A DNA stretch of 64,000 bases. Origin: Citrus sinensis (lineage: Eukaryota; Streptophyta; Magnoliopsida; Sapindales; Rutaceae). Below are positions 18,260 through 30,994 of this stretch, piece by piece (position 1 is the stretch's first letter; each line of letters starts with the position of its first letter). The stretch is from NCBI RefSeq assembly GCF_022201045.2, contig NC_068558.1:45597001-45661000 (forward strand), read 5' to 3'. The notes below the pieces were generated by a model. The model worked only from the letters and a program-made list of their open reading frames with translations, made no database searches and was not told the origin of the DNA. Made by a program: the position numbers and the translations under genes.

Positions 18260-19765
18260 TTTCTTCGGCTTGATAGGTGAGTTGTATGATCAAAGATAAA
18301 TATCTTTATAATCGTTGATTGATAATTCAAGTTTAAACTGATTTTGCTCTGCTCTCTTACTGCTGGTCGTGATAAACGTTAGGGTTTAGCAATACCCTAC
18401 AACCAGACAGAATTGCGTGGGATATATATACCCCCAATCAGCTAAAATGCTTTCGCCTTTAATATTACACATATATGCTTAAAAAAAAATCTGCGAAAAT
18501 ATGAAAATACTCTATTAAATCCTCACAGAACAGATATTTTGAAGTTCAACAAAAACACTTATCCCACACATTCTCGACTTATTCAAAAACTGATTCAACT
18601 CTACTTAATTCATTCAAAAAACTTACTTCAGCTCTTACTCGATTTATTTAAAATTTTACTTAACCCTTATTTCATTTTTTTTAAAAAAAAAAAAAACTCG
18701 ATTTTTACTAAATTTATTTAAAAAATTTACTCAATGATACACATGACTTACTCAACATTATACTCAATTTATTCTTAAATTTTTTTTTAGGTATTTTTAA
18801 CTTTTCCCTCCTTAAAGTATATATTTATATAATTGAATATAAATTTAATATTCTGAGGTAAATGGATTATATTTAAATAAAAAAACCCCTCTAACAAGAA
18901 AGACACAGTGCGTTTCCTTTTCTGTTTTTTTTTTTTCCTAACAGTGCGTTTATTTATTTGTTTGTTTATTTATTTTTATTTTCTTAATCTTTAGAGTTTA
19001 TAGCTTTTTGCTGTTTGAAAACTCTTAAATTTTTTAACGAGCTTGAAACGGTGCACTTCAAAGAATAGCCGGAAGCGGGAAACGGGAAAGTCCAGGCCTC
19101 TTCTTTCTTCCATGATGGAGCTTTTCCCACCCGTGTCACTTCCTGAAGAAACCCCTATATTAAATGCACCAATTAATTTTTTTTTTATGCAACACTTCTC
19201 AAAAACCCACGCTAAGTTCAAAATTGCCCTGGTCTCCTTCCTTTTTTTTAAAAAAAATTAAGTTTTAAATTTTGTTCCCTTCGACCACACTTTCGTAATT
19301 TGGCTATAACATCAACTTTCTCAATCTCATTGCTTTAATGAAGAATAAATAAATTCACTTTCTTTTTTTGGGGTAAATTTTACAAACAATGAGAGGACTA
19401 TACTCGCCATAAAAAAAAAAAAAGAGTAGCAATTAATTATACTTATTATTGTTATAGCTAGCATAAGTTTCTTCTTCTAGATTAAGAAGTTATGTTGCAA
19501 CTTCTAGTTTTCAATCTCAATCTCTCTCTCTCTCTCTCCTAATATAAAAAAAATCATAATTGAAAATTCAAGCTTGTTAAATAGCACAAGAAATCATTGA
19601 AGAGAGAGAGAGAGAGAGAAAGAGAGAATTTATTTATTTTTCTTTTCTTTTGTTAAAAAATTCAAACTTCACAAAAGACAAATTAAAGAGAGAGAGTTTA
19701 TTTAAAAAAAGAAGAACGTGAGAAGGGTTAGTTTTGGAATTAAATTGGATTTCAAAATTACTTTG
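18260..19765. other. PDCD2 promoter side and AT-rich spacer
   Basis: No gene seen. It contains a (TC)n run at about 19514-19538 and an inverted (GA)n run at about 19601-19626. Confidence 0.5.
19514..19626. repeat. Inverted microsatellite pair (TC)n ... (GA)n
   Basis: A TC tract and a GA tract separated by about 60 bp. The two are complementary and could pair as a hairpin. Confidence 0.7.
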
Positions 19766-19776
19766 CATTCGTTCAT

Positions 19777-21504
19777 GTGTAATTATCATAAACATTCCCT
19801 GAAGTTTGGCGTATTCTTAGTTTGAGAGATTGTATTGACGTATTATCAACTGCTTCCCCTTACGTTAGTATACCATATAGTATAATTTGAGTTGGTGAAG
19901 GCAAGATGGTAATAGAACTCATTAATAATAAAAAATTCAAACAAACTTTAAATTATCACATTGGATTATGAGAATGCTTTGAATTTTGTTCATATCCACT
20001 AGGTAAAAAACTAAAGCATGCTTTTAGCCAACATATATTATCACTCAAGATGGTATTAGAACTCATTAATAATAAAAAAAATCAAACAAACTTAAATTAT
20101 TACATTGGATTCTGAGAATGCTTTGAATTTTGTTCATATTCACTAGGTAAAAATCCGAATCATGCTTTTAGCCAACATGTATTATCACTCAAGAAAAAAA
20201 AGAAAGAATAATGGGCATCTCCTTGCTCAGTTCAAGCCAAAGCTACCAAGAACAACACTCTATTAATTTTCTCTATTTCTGCTATGCTTTAATAGAGAAA
20301 GGGTGCCACAAGCAAGAAACAATGACGACGAACCCGAAGACGTCAACACCAAAGACAACTAAATCATGACTGCTAAGTGGAAGAAGGCTGACCAATGAGT
20401 TTCGCCGTCGACCCACAAACAACCTCAGTTCGTCTGAAAGTGGCTTATTACTGTGCATGTCAAATTTATTAGCTGAAACTAATCAATTTGGTAAAATTTG
20501 TGTAATGGGTGTCGATAAATTTTTGAGAATATCTCAATAATGCTTCTTTTTTTTTTCTTTTTTGGTCCATCTACCAGCGTCTTGTGAATGATTGAAAATG
20601 GGCATTGAAAATTTTGAATTTTTAAGCTACTACCATTGATTGTTGAACAAGGATGCATGCTAGTTTTCATGAAATTAATGATGGGATTGAATGTTAAAGA
20701 TAACTTGAAGTGTGTATTAATCTGTTAAGGATACTGGATTTTATTTTTTATTTCCAATAATGGTATTTAAAGTGGATTGGGTTGATAAAATTCCATACGT
20801 TGTTGCATTCTTGCTTTCTAGAATGCTATCCTTTTACATTTTGTAGCACTTGAAAAATGTTACCAAATTTGCTCTTGTAACATAGGAAAAATGCTACATA
20901 TTAAAGTCTTATAGCACTTAAAAATGCTACCAATTTGTCTATCACAGCATAGTAAAAATGCTGGGTTTTTTAATTGATTGTTGAAAGATTTATTAGAGAT
21001 GGTTGATAAGGAGATGAAGTGATGTTGGCAGTGTTAGGTTGGTGGCTTAGAAGTGAAATGACAGCTAATTTTTCTCTTCAGTTTGAGTTGAAAGTGTATG
21101 CTGCTTATTTAGCTTGTTTATAGCGGGTTATATAGTCACGGGTACTGGCAATATACTTGTTAAAGGCAATGATAATAATGTCAGTAACAATTGCAGTTTA
21201 ATTTAAAGAATTAACTTTGAAACATATCATTTCCAATTAAAATTGTTTGTTTTATTCATCCAAGTCATTTTGGAGAAACACAAGGGTGATTTGGTATTTT
21301 TAATATGACCACTTTGGCACCAAAACATACATGTTATTACTAACACACAATTCTTTTATTTGTGTGAAGAACTATTTTTTCCTCAAGTCAAGACTATTTT
21401 TGTGAATTCACCAAGGAATAAACGGTCAAATAAACAGATTACTAATATCAGGGGAGATGGTTGATAATACACCAATAAACCCAGAGAGGTTTCTGATAAT
21501 TACC
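19777..21504. mobile_element. MULE-like non-autonomous transposon, copy A1
   Basis: The ends are inverted: GTGTAATTATCATAAAC on the left, and the reverse complement of the right end reads GGTAATTATCAGAAACC. Identical 11 bp flanks (CATTCGTTCAT at 19766-19776 and 21505-21515) are the target-site duplication. Size 1728 bp. There is no transposase frame, so it is non-autonomous. It shares the terminal 100-200 bp and several internal blocks (for example the segment near 20370-20690) with copy A2 at 54626-57610. A duplication of 9-11 bp fits Mutator-like elements. The inner part holds a 144 bp tandem duplication that A2 lacks. Confidence 0.85.
19902..20193. repeat. 144 bp tandem duplication inside MULE A1
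   Basis: Two adjacent copies (19902-20045 and 20046-20193), differing at roughly ten scattered sites. The matching part of element A2 (about 54760-54900) is single, so the duplication arose after the two copies diverged. Confidence 0.85.
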
Positions 21505-21592
21505 CATTCGTTCATTTAGTTTTAGTTTTGGGGTGCGCCAAGAAAGGGAAAATAGAGGTGTGCCATTAGCTGCACTCCTCTTCCATTAGAAT

Positions 21593-22436
21593 TAGAGGTG
21601 GACAAATTGCTCAACCCGACCCGACCTAAAAAATTTCAGGTTCAGATCGGATCGGGTTATAAAGAAAACTCGATCGGGTTATGATCATATCGGATCGAAC
21701 CCGATCCAATCCGAAAACCCGATCAGGTTGCTATAAAAGAAAAAAAAAACTAAACCTAAAGCACACAACCACATACACACAAATCACAATTCCCATTTTC
21801 ACAATACACAGTTACTTACACAAACACTCACAACCCTCCTCAATCCTCAATTTCATTACACAATCCTCAATCTCACTACACAAAACACATACACAGTCAC
21901 CCCTAACGGCGTTGGGCCAACGCCAGGCCGCCAACGAAGGCCACCACACAAGTCATAGCCTCACTCGCGTCTCCATGCTCGATTTGCTGCGCATCCGTGG
22001 ATATACTGCTATGCGTTCATCGGTCGGCTGCTGCGCGTCCGTGACCACCGATCTGCTGCAAGGTCCTCCAATCTTTCAACCCGAGTTACCCGACCCAAGT
22101 TTCTCCTCTTTGAAACTTGAGTTTTCACTTTTGAAGCTTTTTTGAAGCTTTTTTTTTTGAAGCTTTGAATTGATGGTATATATGGTTAAATTAAACAATT
22201 AATATTTAATTGTTGTAATTGTGTGTTTTTAAATGTTAGAAACAAAATTAAGAAAATTAGCCAACCCGAAACCGATCCTATCCGAATTCAACCCGAATTT
22301 ACGACCCGACACGAATATAAATCAGATTAGGTCGGGTCGGGTTGTAAGTTCGGGTAGTATTCGAATTAATTTTTGTCAAACTCGAACAACTCAAAATCCG
22401 ATCGGGTTGATCCGAACCCGATTGTGCCCACCCCTA
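21593..22436. mobile_element. hAT-type non-autonomous element
   Basis: A perfect 8 bp target duplication ATTAGAAT (21585-21592 and 22437-22444) flanks imperfect terminal repeats TAGAGGTGGACA and, from the right end reversed, TAGGGGTGGGCACA. Both subterminal zones are dense in short CCCGA/TCGGG motifs in both orientations, typical of hAT transposase binding arrays. At 844 bp it has no transposase; the frame at 21681-22145 shows no family motif. It sits about 90 bp beyond the right end of MULE copy A1. Confidence 0.85.
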
Positions 22437-22444
22437 ATTAGAAT

Positions 22445-23228
22445 CACAGACTTCACAAATCGCTTAAGTGATTCCAGGCCAATCTGGCCAACTTAAGTCT
22501 GAATTACGCCCAAATCTTTTTCCATCGAAATCTCATTCAACTCTCTCCGGTTAAAGCACCCTCCTATCATGCCATCAATTATGTTTGTATACAATCATAT
22601 TTCGGTTATAATTAAGGAGACTAAGACGGAGAAATAAAATTTCCTTCGCTCCATCTTTAACGATTTAAAGTTATGGATTAAATTATGTTCTTGGTTATAT
22701 TATGCATAATTGTTTGAGTCAATTACTAGGGTTTATTTACATTCTATCCTGAATCCTCCACTGAAATTTAGTGGTGTAGAATGAAGATGTTTTTCTGATT
22801 CAGTGACTTGAAACTTGAAACACCCTATTGTTAACGTGGATCCCAGAAATTTTGCAACAGACAGGAGATACAAAATTTCATGCTAAGTTCGAAACAGCAT
22901 TTGTATAACTTGCTTATATCATGATGCAATTGAGAAATTAGAAAAACCAGCATTTGTGCTCGGAATTCTCTTCTTTTTTTTTGGGGGGAGGAAATAATGT
23001 AGCAGCACTAGAAGCAATGATAAAACCAGCAGCTGCATCGGAGTAGAGTTTTATCAAAATTCATATTCATAAGCACACAAACATAAAGGCGAGATGTATA
23101 GGATCATCATCACTTTCTTGATAAGATGATATACTTCTTCCCATTTCACACAAAACAGGGCAAAAAGAATATAATGCACTAAGCCTGCGGGCAGAAATCG
23201 AGTTACACAAATATGAAACTTCATCTGG
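22445..23228. other. Spacer and 3' flank of the DnaJ gene
   Basis: No gene seen; the right part should hold the DnaJ 3' UTR. Confidence 0.4.
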
Positions 23229-24114
23229 CTAACACGAGCCCTTTTTTCTAGCGGATTGAAAATGAGAATCACAACCGTCGGCAAATCCAAATCCGATTCT
23301 TTGTTCATTCGCAATCATGTCCGTTAACAATCCTTGAAGATGCTCCAAAGTGTATCCCTCCTACAAAAACAAACTCTAAATTAATCGTGCAATTCGTGCG
23401 TTTATTTGTATAGAAACTCGCATAACAAGTAGTAGGCTCAGGTCGTTTAATGTACAACCTGTGGGCTTACACTTTCCATCATCAAAGCCATTTCTTGCAT
23501 GAAATCACAAAACTCCTGCTTCCACAATTGCACAGCATAACCACGATTCAGTAGATATCCATCAAAAGAAGAAAAACCATGTACATAATGAATACACAAA
23601 ATTAGCAGAAACTCACTTCGTCATCATCATCAGCGAGGAGGCTAAGCAATCCAGCATCATAAACTGTTCTCTTTGCAGCATCTGATAAAACTGAAAAGAC
23701 ATGCAGGCGACATGCAAGTTAATTTTAGCTTAGCCAAGCCATGCCAAATCAGTATATATATATTCTAACTGAAAAATCTAGTAAAGCAAATGCATGCAAA
23801 GAAACATATACCTGAATAAGCCTCTTGAATTTGCTGGAATCGCCGGTTGGCTTCTCCAGCTGCTGTGGGATCTTTCATCCATCTGTCTGGATGCCATTTC
23901 TACAAAAATTATTTGGAAATTAATTACAAAATGGAGGTAAAATTTACACAATTCCTTATTAATCTAAATAAAACGCAAGAGCATTAATAATAACAATAAT
24001 GATCAATATATGTATTACCAGAGCGAGCTTCCTGTAAGCATCCCGAATTTCAGATGCAGAGGCCTGTTTATGTAATCCGAGCACGGAGTAGTAACAGGCC
24101 CCGGTATCGGACAT
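23229..24114 (-). CDS. Small J-domain (DnaJ/Hsp40) protein
   Basis: Co-chaperone that stimulates Hsp70 ATPase activity through its J domain. Five exons: 24114-24019, 23899-23812, 23690-23617, 23515-23471, 23360-23229; 435 nt, 144 aa, phase consistent. The J domain spans about residues 6-73: YYSVLGL at the start, helix [13 protein letters not shown], the invariant HPD at 35-37 (KWHPDRW), then [21 protein letters not shown]. There is no G/F-rich region, zinc finger or transit peptide. The tail carries an acidic DDDDE run and an EFCDFMQEM motif, which mark a small plant-specific type III J-protein group (Arabidopsis At1g71000/At3g14200-like, from memory). It is probably cytosolic or nuclear. Confidence 0.92.
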
Positions 24115-25408
24115 CTTTAATGATAGTTTCAAGAGCGCGATTGAGGGTTTTTTTTTTTTTTTTTTTTTTTTAAGGTTAACCGAACTGAATTGCGGTTGTG
24201 ATTTTAATAATATATTTATAATAATGTGCAGCTGCTTGCAAACATGAATTTTTGCAAAAGACAAGTATTGATTGGGTACCCGTATTTTACCAAAAGGCCA
24301 GTGCGAGAAGGTTCCAGAGGCTTCTTTTTAACTAACTGTAGCAGATATTTGCATTCTAGTCCACAAATTCTGAGTGCCTTTGCTTTCACCCTTCGAGTTC
24401 GATGCAACTCTATTAAAATGTGGTGGGCCGTCCTCGTAGTTTGCTTGTGGCCTACATTTATTTAAAGTCGGGGTCCTAATTGGAACCACAGTCCACGGCG
24501 CACATGCTATATCCTAATTATGTTTTTAATATAATACTGATTTTGTATGTTTTTTTTTTTTTCCCTAAATTTGATTTTAAAAAATTGGGTAATGACTGAC
24601 TTTGGTTGGCAGGGCGGTGCATACTTTTGAACGATTCGGCGTTATCGATCCAATTCACAGGGTTAGCTTTTTTGAAGAGCAACGAAAATTATTCACGGAC
24701 TTGGTTGAGTGACGACTATCAGAAAGTAACATACTCCTACCAGGACGCTTATCACAATAAATTTCAAATGAAGAATTGATTTGCTGATAAAGAAAATTTC
24801 AGTTTATGAGCTCCTTACTCCAAAGTTAAAGATTTCAGAAGAATTTACTTCTCTAGCTATCTAAACTTGAATCAACCAGTGAACTCTGGTATTTTTTTTG
24901 TTACCTAATTGATTGAAACCGGTAGCAAAGATTCTGATTCCACTGTTTAATTAGCTGTTGTACTGAAAGAAGACTTTTTCAAATACATAGGAGCATAGGG
25001 ACCGTGGGTAAATAATTCTTCAAGAAGTACAAAAGCTGTCGGAGGAAGAGAAGAACAAAAATAAAATCTCCACTCAAAGCCACTGGCTAATGCAGAAAGT
25101 CGTTGTAATACAAACAAGTATAAGGCCCATTTTTATGTTTTCATTCAGTTAAAAATAGTGGAATATGAACAAAAACTGCCACCAAAACCAAGCAGTCAGG
25201 ATACATATGCTGAACGCAGCTCACTATTAGACACGAGCAACTGGACTTATTGCTGCATTTTACTATACCATAAAAATTGCAATATAAAAAAAAAATAAAA
25301 AATCAAGACCTCCCTTCTCTCTCTAAAGAACTCAAGAAAATGAAAGAAGAGAAAAATAAATCACCCCTCAGAATGTGGCCGTGGCTAAAAACATATCTAC
25401 ATTTGATT
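24115..25408. other. DnaJ promoter side and kinesin 3' flank
   Basis: No gene recognised. A poly-T run at about 24149-24171 lies just upstream of the DnaJ ATG. The right end should contain the kinesin 3' UTR. Confidence 0.4.
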
Positions 25409-28400
25409 TCAAGTTTTTCGTTTCCCAATTGCACCTGTAGGCTTAGGCTGTCTCCCATTTCGGTGTAGAGGTGCACCAACCCCATTTGTTAGTTTCCTTG
25501 ATGGAGAAGCGCCTAGCTTAGGATTTGGGCTCCTGCAACAAAGTGAAAAATCGTTAGCGAAACAGTTCATATTGACTGGGAAGAATGTATTAAATAAAAG
25601 TAGAATATACCAACATAAAACCATAGACAATACCTTATTCCTGGATTCTTTGCTGATTTTAAACTTTGCTTTCTAGTCTTTGTCTCAATACCATTTGATA
25701 TGCTAGTAAATTTGGACTGATTGAATTGCCAGAGCAAATCAGGTTCTGATGAATCACTAGTAGCAGCATCAAGATCATCCAGATCATCTGAAGTAGCAAC
25801 ATTGAACCGGTTGTTTCCCATGAGCATATTATAAGATTGTTCCGGATAAATTTTAGAGGAATCTTGGAGATATTTCTGGTAAAAGACATCGGGCGAATGC
25901 CCATTGTCTGTTTCCCAACATCCCAGTGAATTTTCAACTCTATTTACAACATCTTGCTTATTCACCATGACCTTATCCACCCATTCACCTGATCCCGTTT
26001 CTTTCTCATCATCCCCATAGTGTTGGCCAGGACTAATAACTGGAGGCCAGGGAGGTGAATTTGCCAATAGCTCATCAAGATCAAAGCTTTGCTTCTTTTG
26101 CCTCAATGCAGAGTTGGTTTGAACCTGCGTAATCAAATTCGACTCTTAGAGACTAAACATTGCAAATGCTTAGAAGGTGATCGAGTGCTACCGATATATA
26201 TGACCACTCTAAATGAAACTAGGCGAAATAATTGGTTTTGTTCCACAACAAGTATTCAAATAGTCATTCACTCCTTAATTTTCTGTACTTCATATGATTT
26301 TCATCATTAAAACGCACGCTTAAAGAAATTGAATATTTTCATCAAGTCAGGATGCAAATATGTAATTACCTCTATGTTCCCTACATCACCTACAGGTTGC
26401 CGATAGCTATTTTGATCACCCAACATTTCTCCAACCCCTTGGTTAGAATTAAAAGGTGATAGTTCACTAGGTTTTGTTCTATATCTTTCAGAGCTGCCAG
26501 ACATGGAATATTGGTTGTGCTCTGATTCTCCCTCTTTCCTTGCTAATGCAGCCTTAAGGCTGGCAATCTGAAAGTTATTCGAATTGCTTTAATACAATGA
26601 AACAGAAATTGCAAAATTCTATTGATATAACCGTCACTGAGAGAGTAAGAACCTGTTCTTTCAACTCTTTAACATCCGAACTATCTTTATTCACTCGAGC
26701 AGCACCAAGCTCAACAGTGGCAACTCGTTCTGCAAATTTAAGTGTACTTATTGTTTCACCAACAGCATCAGGTTCAGGGCTTATATGAACAAACATTAGT
26801 GTCTTCGCTTGCCCTCCTGAAATGTTTTAGCCCAAAAGTAAACTTCCAATGCTAGGAAAGATTTTTAACATTGGACAAAGGTTGAGAATTTATTTTCTTT
26901 CAATGTGAGATGTGAAAATTACCAAGTGAGTCTTGAAGCAATTGTGTGAGTTTGCTGTTTCTGTATGGGACATGTGGGTTCTTCTGTGCAAGAGAGGCGA
27001 TAACATCTCCTAAAGCTGAGAGTGATCTGTTTATGTGTTGTGCCTCTTTTAGCCTATCTCCAGTAACCTCAGACTTATTTACTCTTTCACTTCCAGCCAG
27101 ATCAACCAAATGCATGCATCCACGATACATGGTTCCAGATGTCAAGTCTTTCCCTTGAACATGCACAGTCAAGCAACTGCAAATAGATTTAAAAGAAAAG
27201 AAAAAAAAAAGTAAGCCTCAGCAAGAGAAAATGCAACAAAATCATGCATAGGGAAGCAAAAATAATTATTACCTATGTGAACGACTACTACGATCATTCA
27301 GGGCAGTTGCGCCCACTGCACGGTTCTTTTGTCCAAGGTTCATTAGATTAATAACATCGGCTGTTGATGAAACAGGAATTAGGCTTGCATCTGGTACATT
27401 TAGTCCTGTTTGAGAACTGTTACGAATTTCTAATGTGGCAACGGATTAAGGACAAACCCAGAAAGATGAAATAGAAGGACATCAATCTTATGTAAAATAG
27501 AGAAATAACTCATTTCATTCTCATATTTAAACAAAAATGAAAATTTAAATCATAAAAATGTTGTCCAATATCAATCCAAATATGTATGCAAAATTTTGGA
27601 AATTTGATTAATCTGTCAAAACCTATTGCCAGACTAGTGTGACTGATAATAATGCAAATTTCACAACCTTACTTGGAATGCAGACTCAAATAATTGGTAA
27701 AGGATATCTTCTGTTGCTTCCATCAGTAACAAGCAGATCCCTTACTTGCTCATTATAAATCTCCAACATCTGAACAGCAACATCATAGCGGAAAATATCT
27801 TTCCTTTGCTCTGCTATAAGAAACAAATCACTTAGTGCCCTGTAGTTAACACCTTGACTTTTCTCTGTAAGCTCCCTGGGTCCGGTCTGAGAATACAAAC
27901 AAAAGCAAATGAAGTTTCTACAACTAATCTAATAAGCATTTGAAAATACTTGCTATCATATTTTTGGATATTGTTTGAGGTATAACTTACCATAGTGTAC
28001 GTTTTTCCTGACCCTGTTTGGCCATATGCAAAAATACAGACATTGTATCCGTCCAGAACAGATCGAATCAGTGGCTGCATATCAGAGAAAACCTCCGCTG
28101 CGATACAATTATTATATACAGCAATCTATAAGTAAGGTTAAGAATATAGTAATTTAGGAAGGGAACTTTTGAGACAAGAACAACCCTAGATGTACTAACC
28201 CTGTGTTGCAGATGGCCCATAGACTTTGTTGAAGCTGAAAGACTTCCATCCTTTACCATGCTTGGATGGAGTGTTGATAGTGATATTTCCCTCTTCTATA
28301 TGATCAACGGTGCTTAAATAGTTTGACTGTCCAGATAAGAATGGTCTCACACGACAGTAAACACGGATACTTCCTGTAAAACGAAAGTAAATCCATTGAA

Positions 28401-30866
28401 GTTCAATAAAATACAAAACAAAAAACAAGCATGAAAATAATGATTTAGGCAACCGGTGACCTACCTTTGAGGTCTTGCACCTGATTGTACAGTTTGCGGT
28501 TTTCTTCAAGAACTCTATGATAACCAGAAGCAGCATGAGCGAGACCATGAATATGAATGCCTACAAAGAAAGTTATAAATGAAAGTAGCTCCTCTTAGCC
28601 CTCCCTCCATAAACAACCACACAACAGAAAAGAGAAAAATAATATAAGTCCTACCAAGATTACTGAACTCCTCATGAAATTTCATTTGCATAAACTGAAT
28701 TCCAGCTTTTGTAGTATGCAAAGTATGCTTTAGTTCCTGAAACAATATAATATAACCTTAAGCATTTTGCTTGCTTACAAGATATAATACGAAAAAGAAG
28801 AATAGAGATACAGATAAACTTTATCCCACCTGAATATCTTCGTGTTGCTGATCAAAAATCATTTTCTGTTTCAGGGACTGACTCTTTAATTCCTCATCCG
28901 AAATGTTGTTTTTTTGAAAGCACTCCTCCCTCTTTGACCCTTTAACATTTTTGTCTTCACCCTGAATCATTATTGCAGTTGGCTAAAAGGAATCAGAAAT
29001 TTTTGAGTTCCATGTTTATTTTAAATGTATCATGCTCAATACACCAAAACTAAATCACTTATTTCATTGGTTTAAAAGTCTGTTAATCTATAGTACCTGG
29101 TTATCAGAAATTAAAAAAAAAAATCACCTTTTTATCAACAATAGCAGACTTCAATAGAGACTTGTTGACATGATAAGGAGCCGTTTTCATCTTCAAATTA
29201 CAGAGCAAATGCGAGAGAAATTATTTAGTAACATTGTTTATTAATAAGACAACTTTATATAAAGAGACATTTGGATGATATCAAGAATAACATACTTGTT
29301 CATATTGGCTAGCAATGCGATGCTCAAACTCTTCCACAAGCTTACTTAGCACAGATTCCACCACCTATTGCAAGCAGAAAATGATATGAAAAATAAGTAT
29401 CAGCTAGTCAGCTACAACAGTAACAAAAAGCATTGAAGCATAATAGCAGTTGTAGTACTTCAAGGAGTAGTGGTGGTATAGCAGCACATTAACACATAAT
29501 AAACCCTTACTGTTGGAATTTCCTCAGGCTTCTTATCTAAAAGGACAGCACGAACGAGCATACTAAAGGAACCAGAGCTAGACTGCAAAAAATGAAAGTG
29601 GGAAAAAAAAATTATAAATTGTTACTTTTGCAAACCATTAGACAGAATAGTATTTATACAAAATCAATCCAATTGAGCTTACCAACCATTTTATTAGAGT
29701 CAAGATCAGAGTGAGAATTCAAAGATTTCTCATTGATTGATGAGGTCCTTGACAAGGAATTCATGAATGGCTCAGAATTTTTCCTGATAAAAGACTTTGT
29801 CCCCAAACTAGTAGATTTTATAGTTCCACCAAATTTCCATACTCCATTTCCACCTGTCTGTTTCCACTCGCCGTAGGATTTAAGTGCGAGAACGCAATTC
29901 ACCACCCTTGCAGACTTCCCTCCCTGAAAATTAAGCAAATGATATTGTGAATAAGAAATACCTTTTAATTCATAACTCATACTTGAATTCTGAAAGTACA
30001 TATACAATCGATGTCTTGATAAGAATTTTAAACACAAAACATACTTGTTCAAGATCAGATGCCTCAAAAGTAGGAAGCCCCATCTCTTGTACAGCCACGA
30101 GAAAGTTCCTCACATTTTCAAAGTATTGATACGCCGATAATGCCGCCCCATCAGGGACAAGAACAGTATCAGGACTTTCCACTACCTAAAAAGAGTAATC
30201 CAATGTGAGAATTTATTCATCGAAGAATCAATCAATTAACATTGAGCCAAGGTATAAATCAAGAAGATGTTGACCTTGGGCACAGCTCCAGGCTGAACCT
30301 TATTTATGACGTTGCAAAGTATAATCCCACTCCTCAATCCAAGCCTAAATTCCTCCTCCGAAGGCTCAGCCGGCAAGTCTCTAGCCGCAACAACTCCTAC
30401 CATTTTCCTTAGCCACCCAGCCGCTTCATACCTTCTTGATGCTGTGAAACAAAATATCCATATTTTTAAAGTCCATCAATAATTGTTCCAACAAAGATCT
30501 GCATACTCCACACGTACGGCAAAATTGAAGATAGGTACCACATTGTTTCCATGCGCACATATATGTACGTGTACCAAATTTGACTTACCACCTTAGATAT
30601 TAAACAGAAAAATAATAATATGATTTACAATTCTCTATGTGTCTTTTGAGGAAAACAAAAAACAAAAAATAATCAGAAACATCTATGTATGTGTAAGTTT
30701 AGCGAGACAAAAATTAAAAACAAAAAAAATAAAATAAAAAAGAAGTACCGGCTTCCTCAGCTTTTCTGGACTCCAAATCAAGATCTCTCGGTCTATTGCC
30801 GTGCTGTTGCAGCACATCCTCCACCACTGACGCAACCGAAAAAGACAGCCTTCCCTCTCCGGCCAT
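25409..30866 (-). CDS. Kinesin-14 with calponin-homology domain (KIN14 family)
   Basis: Minus-end-directed microtubule motor; plant members with a CH domain can link microtubules and actin. Nineteen exons: 30866-30749, 30441-30275, 30185-30045, 29923-29687, 29582-29511, 29364-29296, 29190-29128, 28961-28830, 28736-28655, 28560-28465, 28373-28200, 28097-27991, 27886-27708, 27434-27273, 27176-26923, 26816-26653, 26567-26370, 26124-25634, 25532-25409; 3030 nt, 1009 aa. CH domain at about 43-165; predicted coiled coil at about 320-390 directly before the motor, the kinesin-14 order; motor about 392-725 with P-loop GQTGSGKT (476-483), switch I NDRSSRSH (592-599), switch II DLAGSE (625-630) and [18 protein letters not shown]. 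The C-terminus is Ser/Pro-rich and basic at the end (GKRKT). Closest in my memory to Arabidopsis At2g47500. Intron 13 is AT-AC. Confidence 0.96.
27435..27707 (-). other. AT-AC (U12-type) intron 13 of the kinesin gene
   Basis: On the sense strand the intron starts ATATCCTTT, an exact match to the U12 5' splice-site consensus, and ends CCAC. TCCTTAAT, close to the U12 branch consensus, lies about 10-18 nt before the 3' end. Splicing AG|ATATCC ... CCAC|ATTAG restores Arg546-Leu-Glu-Ile-Arg, a conserved motor segment, in phase. No GT-AG alternative does so. Length 273 nt. Confidence 0.9.
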
Positions 30867-30955
30867 TTGACGAACAATCTTTAAACTTTTCAGCAACGCA
30901 ATTCCACCATCAAATGCGAAATGCGCGATCGGAGAAGAGGGACCGGTAAAGCAAA

Positions 30956-30994
<39 letters not shown>

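Noticed and set aside
21681..22145. 154-codon frame as a protein gene
   Set aside because: It lies wholly inside the hAT element and has no transposase or other domain; composition is driven by CA-rich and CCCGA repeats.
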